Positions 1 to 7,419 of a stretch of DNA of 12,431 nucleotides are shown here, one piece after another. Both the position numbers and the translations under genes were made by a program. The notes below the pieces were generated by a model, which was given only the letters and a program-made list of their open reading frames with translations, was not told the DNA's origin and searched no databases. Every line of letters starts with the position of its first letter. The first letter of the stretch is position 1. Origin of the DNA: Nonlabens sp. (GTDB lineage Bacteria > Bacteroidota > Bacteroidia > Flavobacteriales > Flavobacteriaceae). Where the stretch lies: NCBI GenBank assembly GCA_030731685.1, contig JANQTO010000384.1:1-12431 (forward strand). The letters run 5' to 3'.

Positions 1-1
1 G

Positions 2-67
2 TACAAGATTACTGACGCTACAAAATTTGGATTCAAAATACTACCTATGGAGGCACTAGGAAGCTAG
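2..67 (+). CDS. C-terminal tail of an unidentified protein (cut by window edge)
   Basis: Frame 2 is open from the left edge to a TAG at 65-67 and encodes about 21 residues, YKITDATKFGFKILPMEALG then S. The residue mix looks like real protein, and a + strand gene ending here would converge with the DinB gene at 155-631. I do not recognise the family from so short a tail. No convincing terminator hairpin is visible between 68 and 154. It could be a chance open frame, since only 21 codons are visible. Confidence 0.4.
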   Translation, partial: YKITDATKFGFKILPMEALGS

Positions 68-154
68 TTCAATCCTTAGAGGTGAACGTCCAAGTTTAGT
101 TGCAGGCAAAACATCAAACTAAATGCATTTAAATTATCGTAAATTATTTACCAT

Positions 155-631
155 CTATGCCTGGTTAGCAATAATTTTTTGCAGTAAAACAATCTGACCA
201 AGATGATAGTAACCATGTTCTAATACAGCTTCTATATTACGCTTATAACTACCATATTGCTTTTTTACGAATACGCCTGCTAGTGTCTTCTCATCCATAT
301 TTCTAACGTGCGCTATAAATATATTTGCATTACCAACAAGTTCAGCTACCATAACATGCCAGGACGCGTCATCTAGGTGGGTTATTTCCGGCATGCTGTA
401 CTTATCACTTATATTTAAATCGCCGCCATCAAAAAGGTTTAAAATTCCCTGTAAATAATAATTGATATGAAATGTTAACTGAGCAATGGAATTAAAGTCT
501 TGAACTTTATGTTGTGCCTGTAACGTTGTCACCTGACTAAGTGCTTTTTTATAGTTTGTATTTGCTATCCAACTGCCGTCCAAGAATAACTCCTGTAATC
601 TCGCTGCCAGTTCAAAAGAGGTAGTCGTCAT
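155..631 (-). CDS. DinB-family (DinB/YfiT-like four-helix bundle) protein
   Basis: A 158-residue protein of the usual length for DinB/YfiT-like proteins, which are cytoplasmic four-helix bundles that often hold a metal ion in a three-histidine site. The expected triad is visible: His55 in the second helix (TFHINYYLQG) and His139/His143 in an HGYYH motif (HxxxH) near the C-terminus, followed by the typical LGQI. Many members are thiol-dependent transferases or hydrolases (bacillithiol or mycothiol related) and many have no known substrate, so no reaction can be assigned. There is no signal peptide. It is probably a single-gene unit: a strong terminator (677-707) closes the operon upstream of it, and a near-match to the flavobacterial -7 box, TATATTTC, lies at 651-658, 19 bases before the ATG. 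Confidence 0.82.
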   Translation of the reverse strand: MTTTSFELAARLQELFLDGSWIANTNYKKALSQVTTLQAQHKVQDFNSIAQLTFHINYYLQGILNLFDGGDLNISDKYSMPEITHLDDASWHVMVAELVGNANIFIAHVRNMDEKTLAGVFVKKQYGSYKRNIEAVLEHGYYHLGQIVLLQKIIANQA

Positions 632-676
632 ATTAATACCTTACATTGAAGAAATATACGAAAATAGCTTCATAAA

Positions 677-707
677 AAAATCCCACTACAATGTGCAGTG
701 GGATTTT
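677..707 (-). terminator. Rho-independent terminator of the PorP/OmpA operon
   Basis: AAAATCCCACT (677-687) pairs perfectly with AGTGGGATTTT (697-707), an 11-bp stem with a 9-base loop. On the minus strand the stem is followed by a run of seven T (674-680 read in reverse), giving the classical layout. It starts 22 bases after the OmpA-family stop codon and insulates the DinB gene. Confidence 0.85.
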
Positions 708-729
708 AGCAATCGGTTGGTTAAGAGTA

Positions 730-2613
730 TTATCTTTTTACGATTGTAAATTCAGATCTACGAGAGTCTTCATATTGTTGCTCAGTACATTTTTGTGTTC
801 CACAATTATGCAGTGCTTCAGCTTCTCCACGTCCTTCTGCAGTAAGTCTACTAGTAGCAATACCTTTAGATGCAACATACTTAATGATAGACTCAGCTCT
901 GCGCTGTGTGAGCGCGAGGTTATAAGAGTCGCTACCTCTAATATCAGCAAAGGTCTCTGCTTTTACCTCAAGTGTAGGGTATTTGTTCATTAAATTTACA
1001 AGTCTATCTAATTCAAGAGCAGCATCTGGTCTAATGTTAGACTTATCTAGGTCAAAGTAAATTTTGTTCAAGATAATTTTATCGTCTACTATTACTGGTT
1101 CAGGCGTCATAGAAACGGTCATCATAGCTGTTTTGTCCTTAGCCACGCTAGACATAGATTCGCCACTTTCATAGCCGTCCTTAGCGCCACGTGCAGTAAG
1201 GTCTACATCACAATCTGTCATAAATACTGCTTCACCTTTTTCATTTGCCATAACCGCTGGCTTAGACATGTTATTGCTGGTCTGTAATGATAAGATTGCA
1301 CCAGGAATAGGCATACCGGTTGAAGCATCAACTGCTTTCACAGTAACCGCTACCTCGCATATCTCAAGTCTATTAATTGTATAGATATCATCACCACCTT
1401 TTCCTCCTTTACGGTTTGAGGAAACAAATCCTTTACCGGTAGTTTCGTTATAAGTAAATGCAAAATCATCTGTTGCCGAGTTAATAGGAGCACCCATATT
1501 AGAAACTTTCCCAAAACCAGTTCCCTGTGGCTGAGCCATAAATACGTCAAGAGCACCAAGCCCTAAGTGACCATTACTTGAAAAGTATAGAACACCATTG
1601 TCTGCAATCCATGGGAAGGAATCGTCACCTGAGGTGTTAATTCCAGCACCCAGATTTACAGGATTTGAAATTTTACCATCTTTCAAGTCTGCTCGATAGA
1701 TATCAGAACCACCATAGCCGCCTGGAGCCTCGCTTGCAAAATAGATGTGCTTTCCGTCCTTAGTAATTGCTGGGTGACCTACTCCGTATTCTTTATTTTC
1801 TAATGATGTCGTTTGAACGTCTCTCCACTCACCACCTGCAAGGGTAGCGCGGTATATATTAAGTTTACTTTCACCGTCAGATGCTTTCTCATAATCTCCA
1901 TTGTAGTAATCGACGCGAGTAAAGAACATATACTTACCGTCTGGAGTTACATCCAGTGTTCCTTCATGATATTTTGTATTAACGTCTCCATTAAGTAGCG
2001 TTGCAGTTTCTGCGTTTCCAGCTGCTGTAATATTTGCTTCATAAATATCTAAGTATGGTTCTTTATTCCATCCGTAGTTAGAGCGTGAGTTGTTACGTGC
2101 ACTAGAAAAATACAATTTGTCACCTATGCGCACGGCTGCAAAATCACTTGCCTCACCATTCACATCCATAGCCTTAGCTTCAAAACCTACTTTCATGTTT
2201 TGAATATCATAAAGATAGTTAGGGTTTGCCTTAAATGCTTTTGCACGGTCGTCCATAGGTGCAACGCTTGCAAACTGGTTCATTACCGTATTTGATAGGT
2301 CATAGTTTTCTGTCGCCTTGAGAGACTGCGCATATCGGTACAAGGTTTCGGCCTCTGGCTTTGTCTTTGTAGCACGAGCATAATTTGTAGACGCGTTCTT
2401 AAAATCGCTATTGTAATAATAAGAGTTACCTAATCTCGTGTAGACATATTGTGTGCGCTCGCCGTTATTTATAAGCTTTTCATAAGCTTTTGCAGCATCT
2501 ACATACCGTAGTTGCTCATAAAGTTTATCTGCCTTAGCTGTTTTATCGCTTTGGGCATGTAGCGTTACCGTTGAGGCAACAAGTACTAAAAGTAAAATGT
2601 ATAATTTTTTCAT
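730..2613 (-). CDS. PorE-like OmpA-family protein (TPR, PD40 propeller, CRD, OmpA_C domains)
   Basis: A 627-residue exported protein with a signal peptide at 1-21 (..LHAQ). Domain order from the sequence: TPR-like helices about 25-130; a beta-propeller of WD40-like PD40 repeats about 155-415 (KLYFSSARN, GKYMFFTRV, GKHIYFASE, VLYFSSNG, GKGFVSSNR); a carboxypeptidase-regulatory-like beta sandwich about 420-505; and an OmpA C-terminal peptidoglycan-binding domain about 512-627. This is the architecture of PorE of the type IX secretion system, a periplasmic protein tying outer-membrane complexes to peptidoglycan. In the OmpA domain the diaminopimelate-binding Asp (D557) and the Arg in ALTQRRAES are kept, but the usual GHTD/SHTD reads TFAD. 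It follows the PorP/SprF gene by 24 bases and is surely co-transcribed. Flavobacteria carry several such pairs, so it need not be the core PorE of the secretion machine. Confidence 0.88.
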   Translation of the reverse strand: MKKLYILLLVLVASTVTLHAQSDKTAKADKLYEQLRYVDAAKAYEKLINNGERTQYVYTRLGNSYYYNSDFKNASTNYARATKTKPEAETLYRYAQSLKATENYDLSNTVMNQFASVAPMDDRAKAFKANPNYLYDIQNMKVGFEAKAMDVNGEASDFAAVRIGDKLYFSSARNNSRSNYGWNKEPYLDIYEANITAAGNAETATLLNGDVNTKYHEGTLDVTPDGKYMFFTRVDYYNGDYEKASDGESKLNIYRATLAGGEWRDVQTTSLENKEYGVGHPAITKDGKHIYFASEAPGGYGGSDIYRADLKDGKISNPVNLGAGINTSGDDSFPWIADNGVLYFSSNGHLGLGALDVFMAQPQGTGFGKVSNMGAPINSATDDFAFTYNETTGKGFVSSNRKGGKGGDDIYTINRLEICEVAVTVKAVDASTGMPIPGAILSLQTSNNMSKPAVMANEKGEAVFMTDCDVDLTARGAKDGYESGESMSSVAKDKTAMMTVSMTPEPVIVDDKIILNKIYFDLDKSNIRPDAALELDRLVNLMNKYPTLEVKAETFADIRGSDSYNLALTQRRAESIIKYVASKGIATSRLTAEGRGEAEALHNCGTQKCTEQQYEDSRRSEFTIVKR

Positions 2614-2637
2614 GGTGTTTATCCTTTGCTGGTTTGA

Positions 2638-3564
2638 TTAGAAGAAACGCGGTGACTGCATTACTTTACGTGGGAATGCTAGGTCAAACGTTAGAAATAC
2701 CTCATGTGACGCATCACCTACAACTCGTATGTCTGAAGTTACTCGGTCATAAGCATACCCTACTTTGAGAGTCTCCGTTAAATTCATTCCGACAAGACCA
2801 CTGAAAGAGTCTTCATAACGATAGGAAACTCCTACTTCAAAATTATTGTTAAACAAAACGTTTGTATTTAAGTCAAAACTCACAGGTGACTCAAATGCAC
2901 CTTTTACAAGTACGTGTGGTTTTAATTTAACAGTTTCTGAGAGGTTAAATACATAACCACTAGTCACAAAGAAATGCTGTGTTTCAGAACCTAAGTTTGT
3001 TCCTGTATCACTTTGATTCTCGTCTAAGTGTACGGCATTAAGCATGTTAGGAACAGATGCTCCTAGGTACCAGTTTGAGCCATATAAGAAAGCTCCTGTA
3101 CCTACATTGATGTAACTCTCGTTGATGCGATTTGCAAAAGCATCATCGCCCGGAACCGTGGTCGCTATGGTTGCTAGGTTCACATCGTGAAACGTAACGC
3201 CGGCCTTAAGCCCTAGTGCAAGCGTAGTTTTATCACTCACGGGAATCCTATAAGAAAAATCACCGTAAAAGTTTTTTTCCTGTACAGGTCCTATCTGGTC
3301 AGATATTATGGAGAGTCCAAGACCCACACGGTCCCCAACCGACGAACTTCCAGATAGTGTAAAAGTCTCTGGCGCACCGGTCACTCCAGCCCATTGCTGA
3401 CGGTAAAGTGCAGTGACTGACATACCTTCTTGGGTTCCAGCATATGCTGGGTTAATGACGTTTTGATTGTACATGTATTGAGTGTACTGAGGGTCTTGTT
3501 GCGCATGCAGTACGGTTGTACCAGCTACTAAGCTAAAGAGCCCCAAGGCAAGTAATTTTCTCAT
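2638..3564 (-). CDS. PorP/SprF family outer-membrane protein (type IX secretion associated)
   Basis: A 308-residue protein with a signal peptide (1-21, ..VLHAQ) and the family hallmark just after it: DPQYTQYMYNQNVINPAYAG, then RQQWAG. The rest alternates in short beta strands typical of an outer-membrane barrel. PorP/SprF proteins act in Bacteroidota type IX secretion and gliding; members are often encoded next to a large surface adhesin such as SprB and help its display, and PorP forms complexes with PorK/PorE-type partners. Here the partner is the PorE-like OmpA protein 24 bases downstream. No adhesin gene is adjacent: the upstream neighbour is an unrelated phosphatase/nuclease-like gene. 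It heads the operon, with a promoter candidate at 3610-3640. Confidence 0.9.
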   Translation of the reverse strand: MRKLLALGLFSLVAGTTVLHAQQDPQYTQYMYNQNVINPAYAGTQEGMSVTALYRQQWAGVTGAPETFTLSGSSSVGDRVGLGLSIISDQIGPVQEKNFYGDFSYRIPVSDKTTLALGLKAGVTFHDVNLATIATTVPGDDAFANRINESYINVGTGAFLYGSNWYLGASVPNMLNAVHLDENQSDTGTNLGSETQHFFVTSGYVFNLSETVKLKPHVLVKGAFESPVSFDLNTNVLFNNNFEVGVSYRYEDSFSGLVGMNLTETLKVGYAYDRVTSDIRVVGDASHEVFLTFDLAFPRKVMQSPRFF

Positions 3565-3609
3565 TATTACAGCGTTAAGTTTAGGTTGTTCAGTTTTTGT
3601 TTAATTTTC

Positions 3610-3640
3610 TAAATATACAATTAATGACCTTGTAAGGCAA
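3610..3640 (-). promoter_or_regulatory. Candidate flavobacterial promoter for the PorP/OmpA operon
   Basis: On the minus strand, TTG (3638-3640) is followed after 20 bases by TATATTTA (3610-3617). This fits the flavobacterial consensus TTG-N17-23-TAnnTTTG except for the final base. The box lies 45 bases before the ATG. It is the only site here where both elements can be seen. Confidence 0.4.
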
Positions 3641-3670
3641 TAAACTTTAACAGGTGATTTTCAATTTGTC

Positions 3671-3686
3671 CGCTTTCGCGAAAGCG
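3671..3686. repeat. 16-bp palindrome CGCTTTCGCGAAAGCG, copy 1
   Basis: A perfect palindrome in the intergenic space between the PorP/SprF gene and the EEP-family gene. Identical 16-mers occur at 7768-7783 and 10620-10635. The bases just outside differ between copies and do not pair, so the repeated unit is exactly these 16 bases. There is no loop and no following T run, so it is not a standard terminator. It lies about 30 bases upstream of the porP promoter candidate. Confidence 0.9.
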
Positions 3687-3765
3687 AACTCCATAAAATC
3701 GTCAACCTCCACAACAAGTATAATTTGAGGCATACCCACCAAAGTCACTAAGTGATCGAATATAG

Positions 3766-3798
3766 AAAAAAAGTTTTGCTGATAACGTTTAACAAAAT
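3766..3798 (-). terminator. Weak terminator candidate after the EEP-family gene
   Basis: On the minus strand, ATTTTG and CAAAAC (3793-3798 with 3773-3778; five A-T/G-C pairs plus one wobble, 14-base loop) precede a run of seven T (3766-3772). The stem is AT-rich and weak. It sits about 40 bases after the stop of the gene ending at 3839, where a terminator would be expected. Confidence 0.3.
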
Positions 3799-3838
3799 GA
3801 TAATAGACTAAACGAACTCTTTTACAGATTAACGCCTG

Positions 3839-4828
3839 CTAATTTCTACGAAAAATAGCATAAACAGGGAAATGATCACTGTAACCACCATGGTAGCGGT
3901 TGCCCACAAAGGTACGCGATGGTTGCCCACGGTATTTACCTTTCCAGTTGCGCAGCATGATGTCATCAAAAATATCGGCCTCGTGAAAATATAGCGCTTC
4001 TGGTACATCGTTGTGCAGGGAATAGCTTACTAAGATTTGGTCAAAGAGGTTCCATTTGAAGTTGTGGCTTAAGGAGCCACGGTGATACTTGCGCAGTGGT
4101 TCCGTAACATTTGAAAAGCCATGCGGCACAAGTTCCTTGAGTACACTATCATTATCTGGGTCATCATTGAAATCACCTATAATAACTACATTCTTACTGC
4201 GTTCCAGCGGTAATTCCTGCTGTAGTCGCTCCTTGTCTGGGTCTATCTTGTCTATTTGCGCCATAAGCTGTCTAGCAACCGCAACACGCTTGTGGTTTGT
4301 ACTCTCATACCCATCACGTCGAGATGGCCAGTGGTTTACATAAATATGAAGCGGCATTCCTTTTAAAACACCTTTAACATATAAAATATCTCTGGTAGCG
4401 TCTACAACTCCTGGTTCTGTTTCCACATGTACATGAACGGCCTTAGATTCCTCAAGTTCAAAGACTGACGGCCTGTAAAGCAACGCAACGTCTATACCGC
4501 GCTCATCCGGGCTGTTGTAATGAACAAACTTATAATTAAACGTCGCAAGTTTAGGCTGGGACACAAGGTCCTGAAGAACACGAGCATTTTCAACCTCAGC
4601 AACGCCTATAATGGCTGGTGGATTGCCCGTGCGTTCAAAGCCTATCTTAGCAATGGCGTCACTCAGGTTCTTTAGCTTTGCGTTATATCTAGAAGTATTC
4701 CACTGGTTACGGCCTGTAACTGTATAATCTCTGTCTAAAATATTAGGATCTCGATGTATATCGAAGAGATTTTCAAGATTGTAAAAGGCAATGGTATACT
4801 GCTCAAATGCAGATGATGGTATGCTCAC
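3839..4828 (-). CDS. Endonuclease/exonuclease/phosphatase (EEP) family protein
   Basis: About 329 residues from the GTG at 4826-4828, spanning the whole EEP fold (the DNase I, ExoIII and inositol-phosphatase superfamily of Mg-dependent phosphodiesterases). Catalytic landmarks in order: YNLEN (17-21), the metal-binding Glu in VAEVEN (78), RGIDVALLY (~112-118), the NHWPSRR His (166), GDFNDDPDND (Asp219, Asn221), FDQILVS (~262-268) and the catalytic His in GGYSDHFPV (319). All key residues are present, so it should be active, but the substrate (DNA, lipid or phosphate ester) cannot be told. No signal peptide is seen. The open frame continues to a TTG at 4849, but an exact -7 promoter box (4847-4854) covers that TTG, so transcription would begin after it; I therefore prefer the GTG. 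The gene is monocistronic and diverges from hflX. Confidence 0.85.
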   Translation of the reverse strand: MSIPSSAFEQYTIAFYNLENLFDIHRDPNILDRDYTVTGRNQWNTSRYNAKLKNLSDAIAKIGFERTGNPPAIIGVAEVENARVLQDLVSQPKLATFNYKFVHYNSPDERGIDVALLYRPSVFELEESKAVHVHVETEPGVVDATRDILYVKGVLKGMPLHIYVNHWPSRRDGYESTNHKRVAVARQLMAQIDKIDPDKERLQQELPLERSKNVVIIGDFNDDPDNDSVLKELVPHGFSNVTEPLRKYHRGSLSHNFKWNLFDQILVSYSLHNDVPEALYFHEADIFDDIMLRNWKGKYRGQPSRTFVGNRYHGGYSDHFPVYAIFRRN

Positions 4829-4846
4829 GTAGGGACAAATTTTGAC

Positions 4847-4854
4847 CAAAAATA
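4847..4854 (-). promoter_or_regulatory. Candidate -7 box (TATTTTTG) for the EEP-family gene
   Basis: An exact match to TAnnTTTG on the minus strand. Its last three bases are the in-frame TTG that would otherwise give the longest reading frame, so this box argues for the GTG start at 4828, leaving a leader of roughly 12-15 bases. No TTG is found at the -33 position. Confidence 0.35.
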
Positions 4855-4939
4855 ACCTAAGTTACCATATGAAGCCCTACATTATAGGCATAAGTAGTTA
4901 AGGTTTTGCAATAGTGTCGCCTGCAAGTTTCTATTAAAT

Positions 4940-4947
4940 TATATTTG
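4940..4947 (+). promoter_or_regulatory. Candidate -7 box (TATATTTG) for hflX
   Basis: An exact match to the flavobacterial -7 consensus TAnnTTTG, 20 bases before the hflX ATG at 4968. No TTG is seen at the matching -33 distance. There is no Shine-Dalgarno sequence before the ATG, which is usual in this phylum. Confidence 0.45.
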
Positions 4948-4967
4948 TTGTCATTACACACATATTT

Positions 4968-6182
4968 ATGTTAGAACAAGATAATCATGCTTATGAAAAG
5001 GCGATACTTATAGGTGTCGTTACACAAAACCAGTCTGAAGAGAAACTCATCGAGTATATGGATGAGTTAGAATTCCTGGCTTTAACAGCTGGTGCTGTGG
5101 TAAATACACGCTTTGTCCAAAAAATGCAAAAACCAAATCCTAAAACTTTTATAGGTAAGGGAAAGCTGGAAGAGGTATCTGCATATATTAAAGCACATGA
5201 TATAGACACCGTTATTTTTGATGATGAGCTATCGCCAGCTCAACAGAAAAATATAGAGCGCATACTCACCACAAAAATTGTGGATAGAACATATTTAATT
5301 CTAGACATTTTTGCACAGCGAGCGCAAACAAGCTACGCTGTTACGCAAGTTGAACTTGCACAATACGAATACTTACTACCTCGTCTTGTAGGTTTATGGA
5401 CACACCTTGAACGTCAAAAAGGTGGTATAGGAATGCGTGGTCCTGGAGAGACAGAGATTGAAACTGACCGTCGTATCGTGCGCGACCGCATAACGTTACT
5501 CAAGAAAAAATTACAAACCATAGACCGCCAAATGTCGACACAACGCGGTAATCGCGGAGCGCTCGTGCGGGTATCGCTTGTAGGATACACAAATGTGGGT
5601 AAAAGCACCCTCATGAACGCGGTTGCAAAGAGTGAAGTCTTTGCAGAAGACAAACTGTTTGCAACACTGGATACCACGGTTCGTAAGGTTGTCATACAGA
5701 ACTTGCCATTTTTGCTTACAGATACGGTAGGGTTTATACGTAAACTACCTACCCAACTTGTAGAATCCTTTAAATCTACACTAGACGAGGTACGCGAGTC
5801 TGACTTACTACTGCACGTGGTGGACATCGCTCATGAGTCTTTTGAAGATCATATCGCCGCAGTAGAAAAAATCTTAGAGGAAATAAAGGCTAGTAACAAG
5901 CCTACCATTATGGTATTTAATAAAATCGATGCTTACAAACCACAAGAGATTCATGATGATGAAGATTTTCTAGAGCATAACAGTAAAGCATTTACCTTAG
6001 AAGAGTGGCAACAAACCTGGATGTCTAAGCTAGGTGACGATGTGTTGTTCATATCAGCTACTGAAAAACAAGGTATGGATGAGTTCCGTAAGAAAGTTTA
6101 TGAAAAGGTCCGTGAGATTCATGTGCAGCGATTCCCTTACAATTCCTTTTTGTATCCAGACTGGAACGAGGAAGAAGAATAA
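4968..6182 (+). CDS. hflX: GTPase HflX, ribosome-associated
   Basis: A 404-residue HflX-family GTPase. The N-terminal HflX domain (about 10-195) includes NPKTFIGKGKLEEV and the family signature GGIGMRGPGETEIETDRR (152-169). The G domain follows: G1 GYTNVGKST (206-214), G2 threonine in ATLDTT (232-237), G3 DTVG (252-255), G4 NKID (318-321) and G5 SAT (363-365). HflX binds the 50S subunit and splits stalled 70S ribosomes, for example after heat or antibiotic stress. Between G4 and G5 there are about 40 residues, including LEEWQQTW, longer than in the E. coli protein; I recall similar insertions in Bacteroidota homologues. The acidic C-terminus ends in EEEE. It is not next to hfq or miaA as in E. 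coli; it stands alone between its own promoter box and a bidirectional terminator. Confidence 0.96.
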   Translation: MLEQDNHAYEKAILIGVVTQNQSEEKLIEYMDELEFLALTAGAVVNTRFVQKMQKPNPKTFIGKGKLEEVSAYIKAHDIDTVIFDDELSPAQQKNIERILTTKIVDRTYLILDIFAQRAQTSYAVTQVELAQYEYLLPRLVGLWTHLERQKGGIGMRGPGETEIETDRRIVRDRITLLKKKLQTIDRQMSTQRGNRGALVRVSLVGYTNVGKSTLMNAVAKSEVFAEDKLFATLDTTVRKVVIQNLPFLLTDTVGFIRKLPTQLVESFKSTLDEVRESDLLLHVVDIAHESFEDHIAAVEKILEEIKASNKPTIMVFNKIDAYKPQEIHDDEDFLEHNSKAFTLEEWQQTWMSKLGDDVLFISATEKQGMDEFRKKVYEKVREIHVQRFPYNSFLYPDWNEEEE

Positions 6183-6339
6183 AGTGATTAATGGATATTG
6201 ACTATTTAGTCAGTAGTTGTTTATTGACTGCCCTTAGAATAGAACCACGTCTTTGTCATTTCGAGATACAAGGAATTACATTTAGAACATCTTTTCAAGA
6301 AATGTTACCAGCTCTATGATTTACGCATTAAACCACATA
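6183..6339. other. Intergenic stretch after hflX
   Basis: About 157 bases between the hflX stop and the terminator. A 42-codon open frame (6191-6319) is present but has no recognisable features. A segment near 6255-6290 (TCATTTCGAG, AAGGAATTACA) faintly resembles dispersed intergenic repeats I recall from flavobacterial genomes; this is unverified. Confidence 0.3.
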
Positions 6340-6375
6340 AAAAATCCCGAACTCCATAAGGAATTCGGGATTTTT
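6340..6375. terminator. Bidirectional Rho-independent terminator between hflX and the DUF3078 gene
   Basis: AAAAATCCCGAA (6340-6351) pairs perfectly with TTCGGGATTTTT (6364-6375), a 12-bp stem. After a C-A mismatch, TCC and GGA extend it around an ATAA loop. The arms supply a T run in both directions, which suits its place between two convergent genes. It shares the outer AAAATCCC/GGGATTTT arms with the terminator at 677-707. Confidence 0.88.
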
Positions 6376-6392
6376 GATGTTATGTCTTCTTC

Positions 6393-7319
6393 TTAAAACT
6401 TATAGTTCAGACCTAACAACCAGAACGATTGTAGTTCATTATCAACAGTATCAAAACTTGCAGCAGGGTCAAGTGCACTCGCAAAGTTTACAGCTTCTTG
6501 GTGATTACTTCTCAAACCAAATTCAAAACCAACACCTATATTTTTCCATAAGGTGTATCCAAATGCATTTTGCCATGTGTAATTTGACAGGTTGTTGCTC
6601 TTGTAACTTTGAAAAGCACTTAAATTACTTTTGAAGCTTACTTTACCTATCTGTCTTGTATAGTCAGCAACAATTTTTGCACCTAGTGAAGATTCAAAAA
6701 CGTCATCACCGCTGCTGAAAACAAAGTTGTAGTTAATAGGATGCACCACCACGGTAAGGTTTTCAATAGGTGTCCAGGTAGCTCCTACACCAATATCCAA
6801 ATAGCCTGGGTCATTAAAATTATTAAGAATAGTTGTTCTATACTCACCTAGCGTGGAAACAGCTAGCTTCTCTGTAAGCTTGTATCCAAAAAGAGATTGA
6901 ACATTAAACACGTCTGTTGCTTCTTGAAAAGAATCATCGTCAGTCGGGTCGTCCTTATCATCAAATTTCACCCATTGTAGATTGATGTTTGCATTGTTTC
7001 TCCAGAAATATTTGTCTCGTTTCAAGTTTGCAAATGCGTTCATGGTCGCTCCTATATTACCAGAGTTCACATTAGGCGTTCCCTGAGAATACCACTTATC
7101 AAAACTGGAAAGGTTTGCTCCTACAGTTCCAAAAGCTCCCTTTTTCCATCCCGGAAGCGCATCTATCTTTGCCTGTATTGCATTAACGCGTTTTTGGATT
7201 TGTGCTATGGAATCATTTTTAGATGCTTTCAATGCTTTTAATTCGGCCTCAGTATCTGTTTGTGCAAATGTGGTCAGTGAAAAGCAGACGCCTGCTGTTA
7301 AAAGTATAATTTTTTTCAT
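6393..7319 (-). CDS. DUF3078 family protein, probable outer-membrane beta-barrel
   Basis: A 308-residue exported protein with a signal peptide (1-20, ..TTFAQ). A short charged, heptad-like helix (about 22-52, probably coiled coil) is followed by the motif LPGWKKGAFGTVGANLSSF (55-73) that begins the DUF3078 region. The remainder is alternating aromatic/polar strands, and the chain ends in a phenylalanine (LNYKF), typical of proteins inserted by the BAM machine. The function is unknown. It lies 95 bases after the SUF-linked operon on the same strand, but has its own -7 box (7346-7353) and a hairpin upstream, so it may be transcribed both separately and by read-through. My recollection is that DUF3078 genes often sit close to DUF2480 and SUF genes in flavobacteria; this was not checked. 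Confidence 0.82.
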   Translation of the reverse strand: MKKIILLTAGVCFSLTTFAQTDTEAELKALKASKNDSIAQIQKRVNAIQAKIDALPGWKKGAFGTVGANLSSFDKWYSQGTPNVNSGNIGATMNAFANLKRDKYFWRNNANINLQWVKFDDKDDPTDDDSFQEATDVFNVQSLFGYKLTEKLAVSTLGEYRTTILNNFNDPGYLDIGVGATWTPIENLTVVVHPINYNFVFSSGDDVFESSLGAKIVADYTRQIGKVSFKSNLSAFQSYKSNNLSNYTWQNAFGYTLWKNIGVGFEFGLRSNHQEAVNFASALDPAASFDTVDNELQSFWLLGLNYKF

Positions 7320-7345
7320 TACAAATTGGTTAAATTTTTACTGAA

Positions 7346-7353
7346 CAAATTTA
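7346..7353 (-). promoter_or_regulatory. Candidate -7 box (TAAATTTG) for the DUF3078 gene
   Basis: An exact TAnnTTTG match on the minus strand, 26 bases before the ATG at 7319. No TTG is seen at the -33 distance. It suggests the DUF3078 gene can be expressed independently of the operon upstream. Confidence 0.4.
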
Positions 7354-7400
7354 CCCAATTATTGAAAAATGCTAGGAAATCGTATTTCAAAAAGCCCATT

Positions 7401-7419
7401 AATAGACAAAGTGTCTATT
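7401..7419 (-). terminator. Hairpin overlapping the DUF2480 stop codon (terminator or attenuator candidate)
   Basis: AATAGACA (7401-7408) and TGTCTATT (7412-7419) form a perfect 8-bp stem with a 3-base loop. The stop codon TAG of the DUF2480 gene (7415-7417) lies inside one arm. On the minus strand a TTTTT run comes only about 10 bases after the stem, so termination would be inefficient. It could instead be an mRNA-stabilising 3' hairpin. Confidence 0.4.

Noticed and set aside
66..76. TAGTTCAATCC, resembling a tRNA T-loop
   Set aside because: No acceptor stem, anticodon stem or D-loop can be folded around it, and it directly follows the end of a reading frame.
691..993. 100-codon open frame on the + strand
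   Set aside because: It begins inside the terminator and runs antisense to the OmpA C-terminal domain; the peptide is cysteine- and serine-rich with no family pattern. It is a shadow of the OmpA-family gene.
3743..3753. TCACTAAGTGA, an 11-base inverted repeat that could be an operator
   Set aside because: It is short, single-copy and not placed at a recognisable promoter; such words occur often by chance.
5414..5827. 137-codon open frame on the minus strand
   Set aside because: It lies fully antisense within hflX, whose GTPase motifs are unmistakable; the serine/threonine/arginine-rich product is typical of an antisense shadow.
6191..6319. 42-codon open frame after hflX, starting ATG and ending TGA
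   Set aside because: No promoter box, signal or membrane segment, or family likeness is seen. A frame of this length is expected by chance in AT-rich intergenic DNA, although a small protein cannot be fully excluded.
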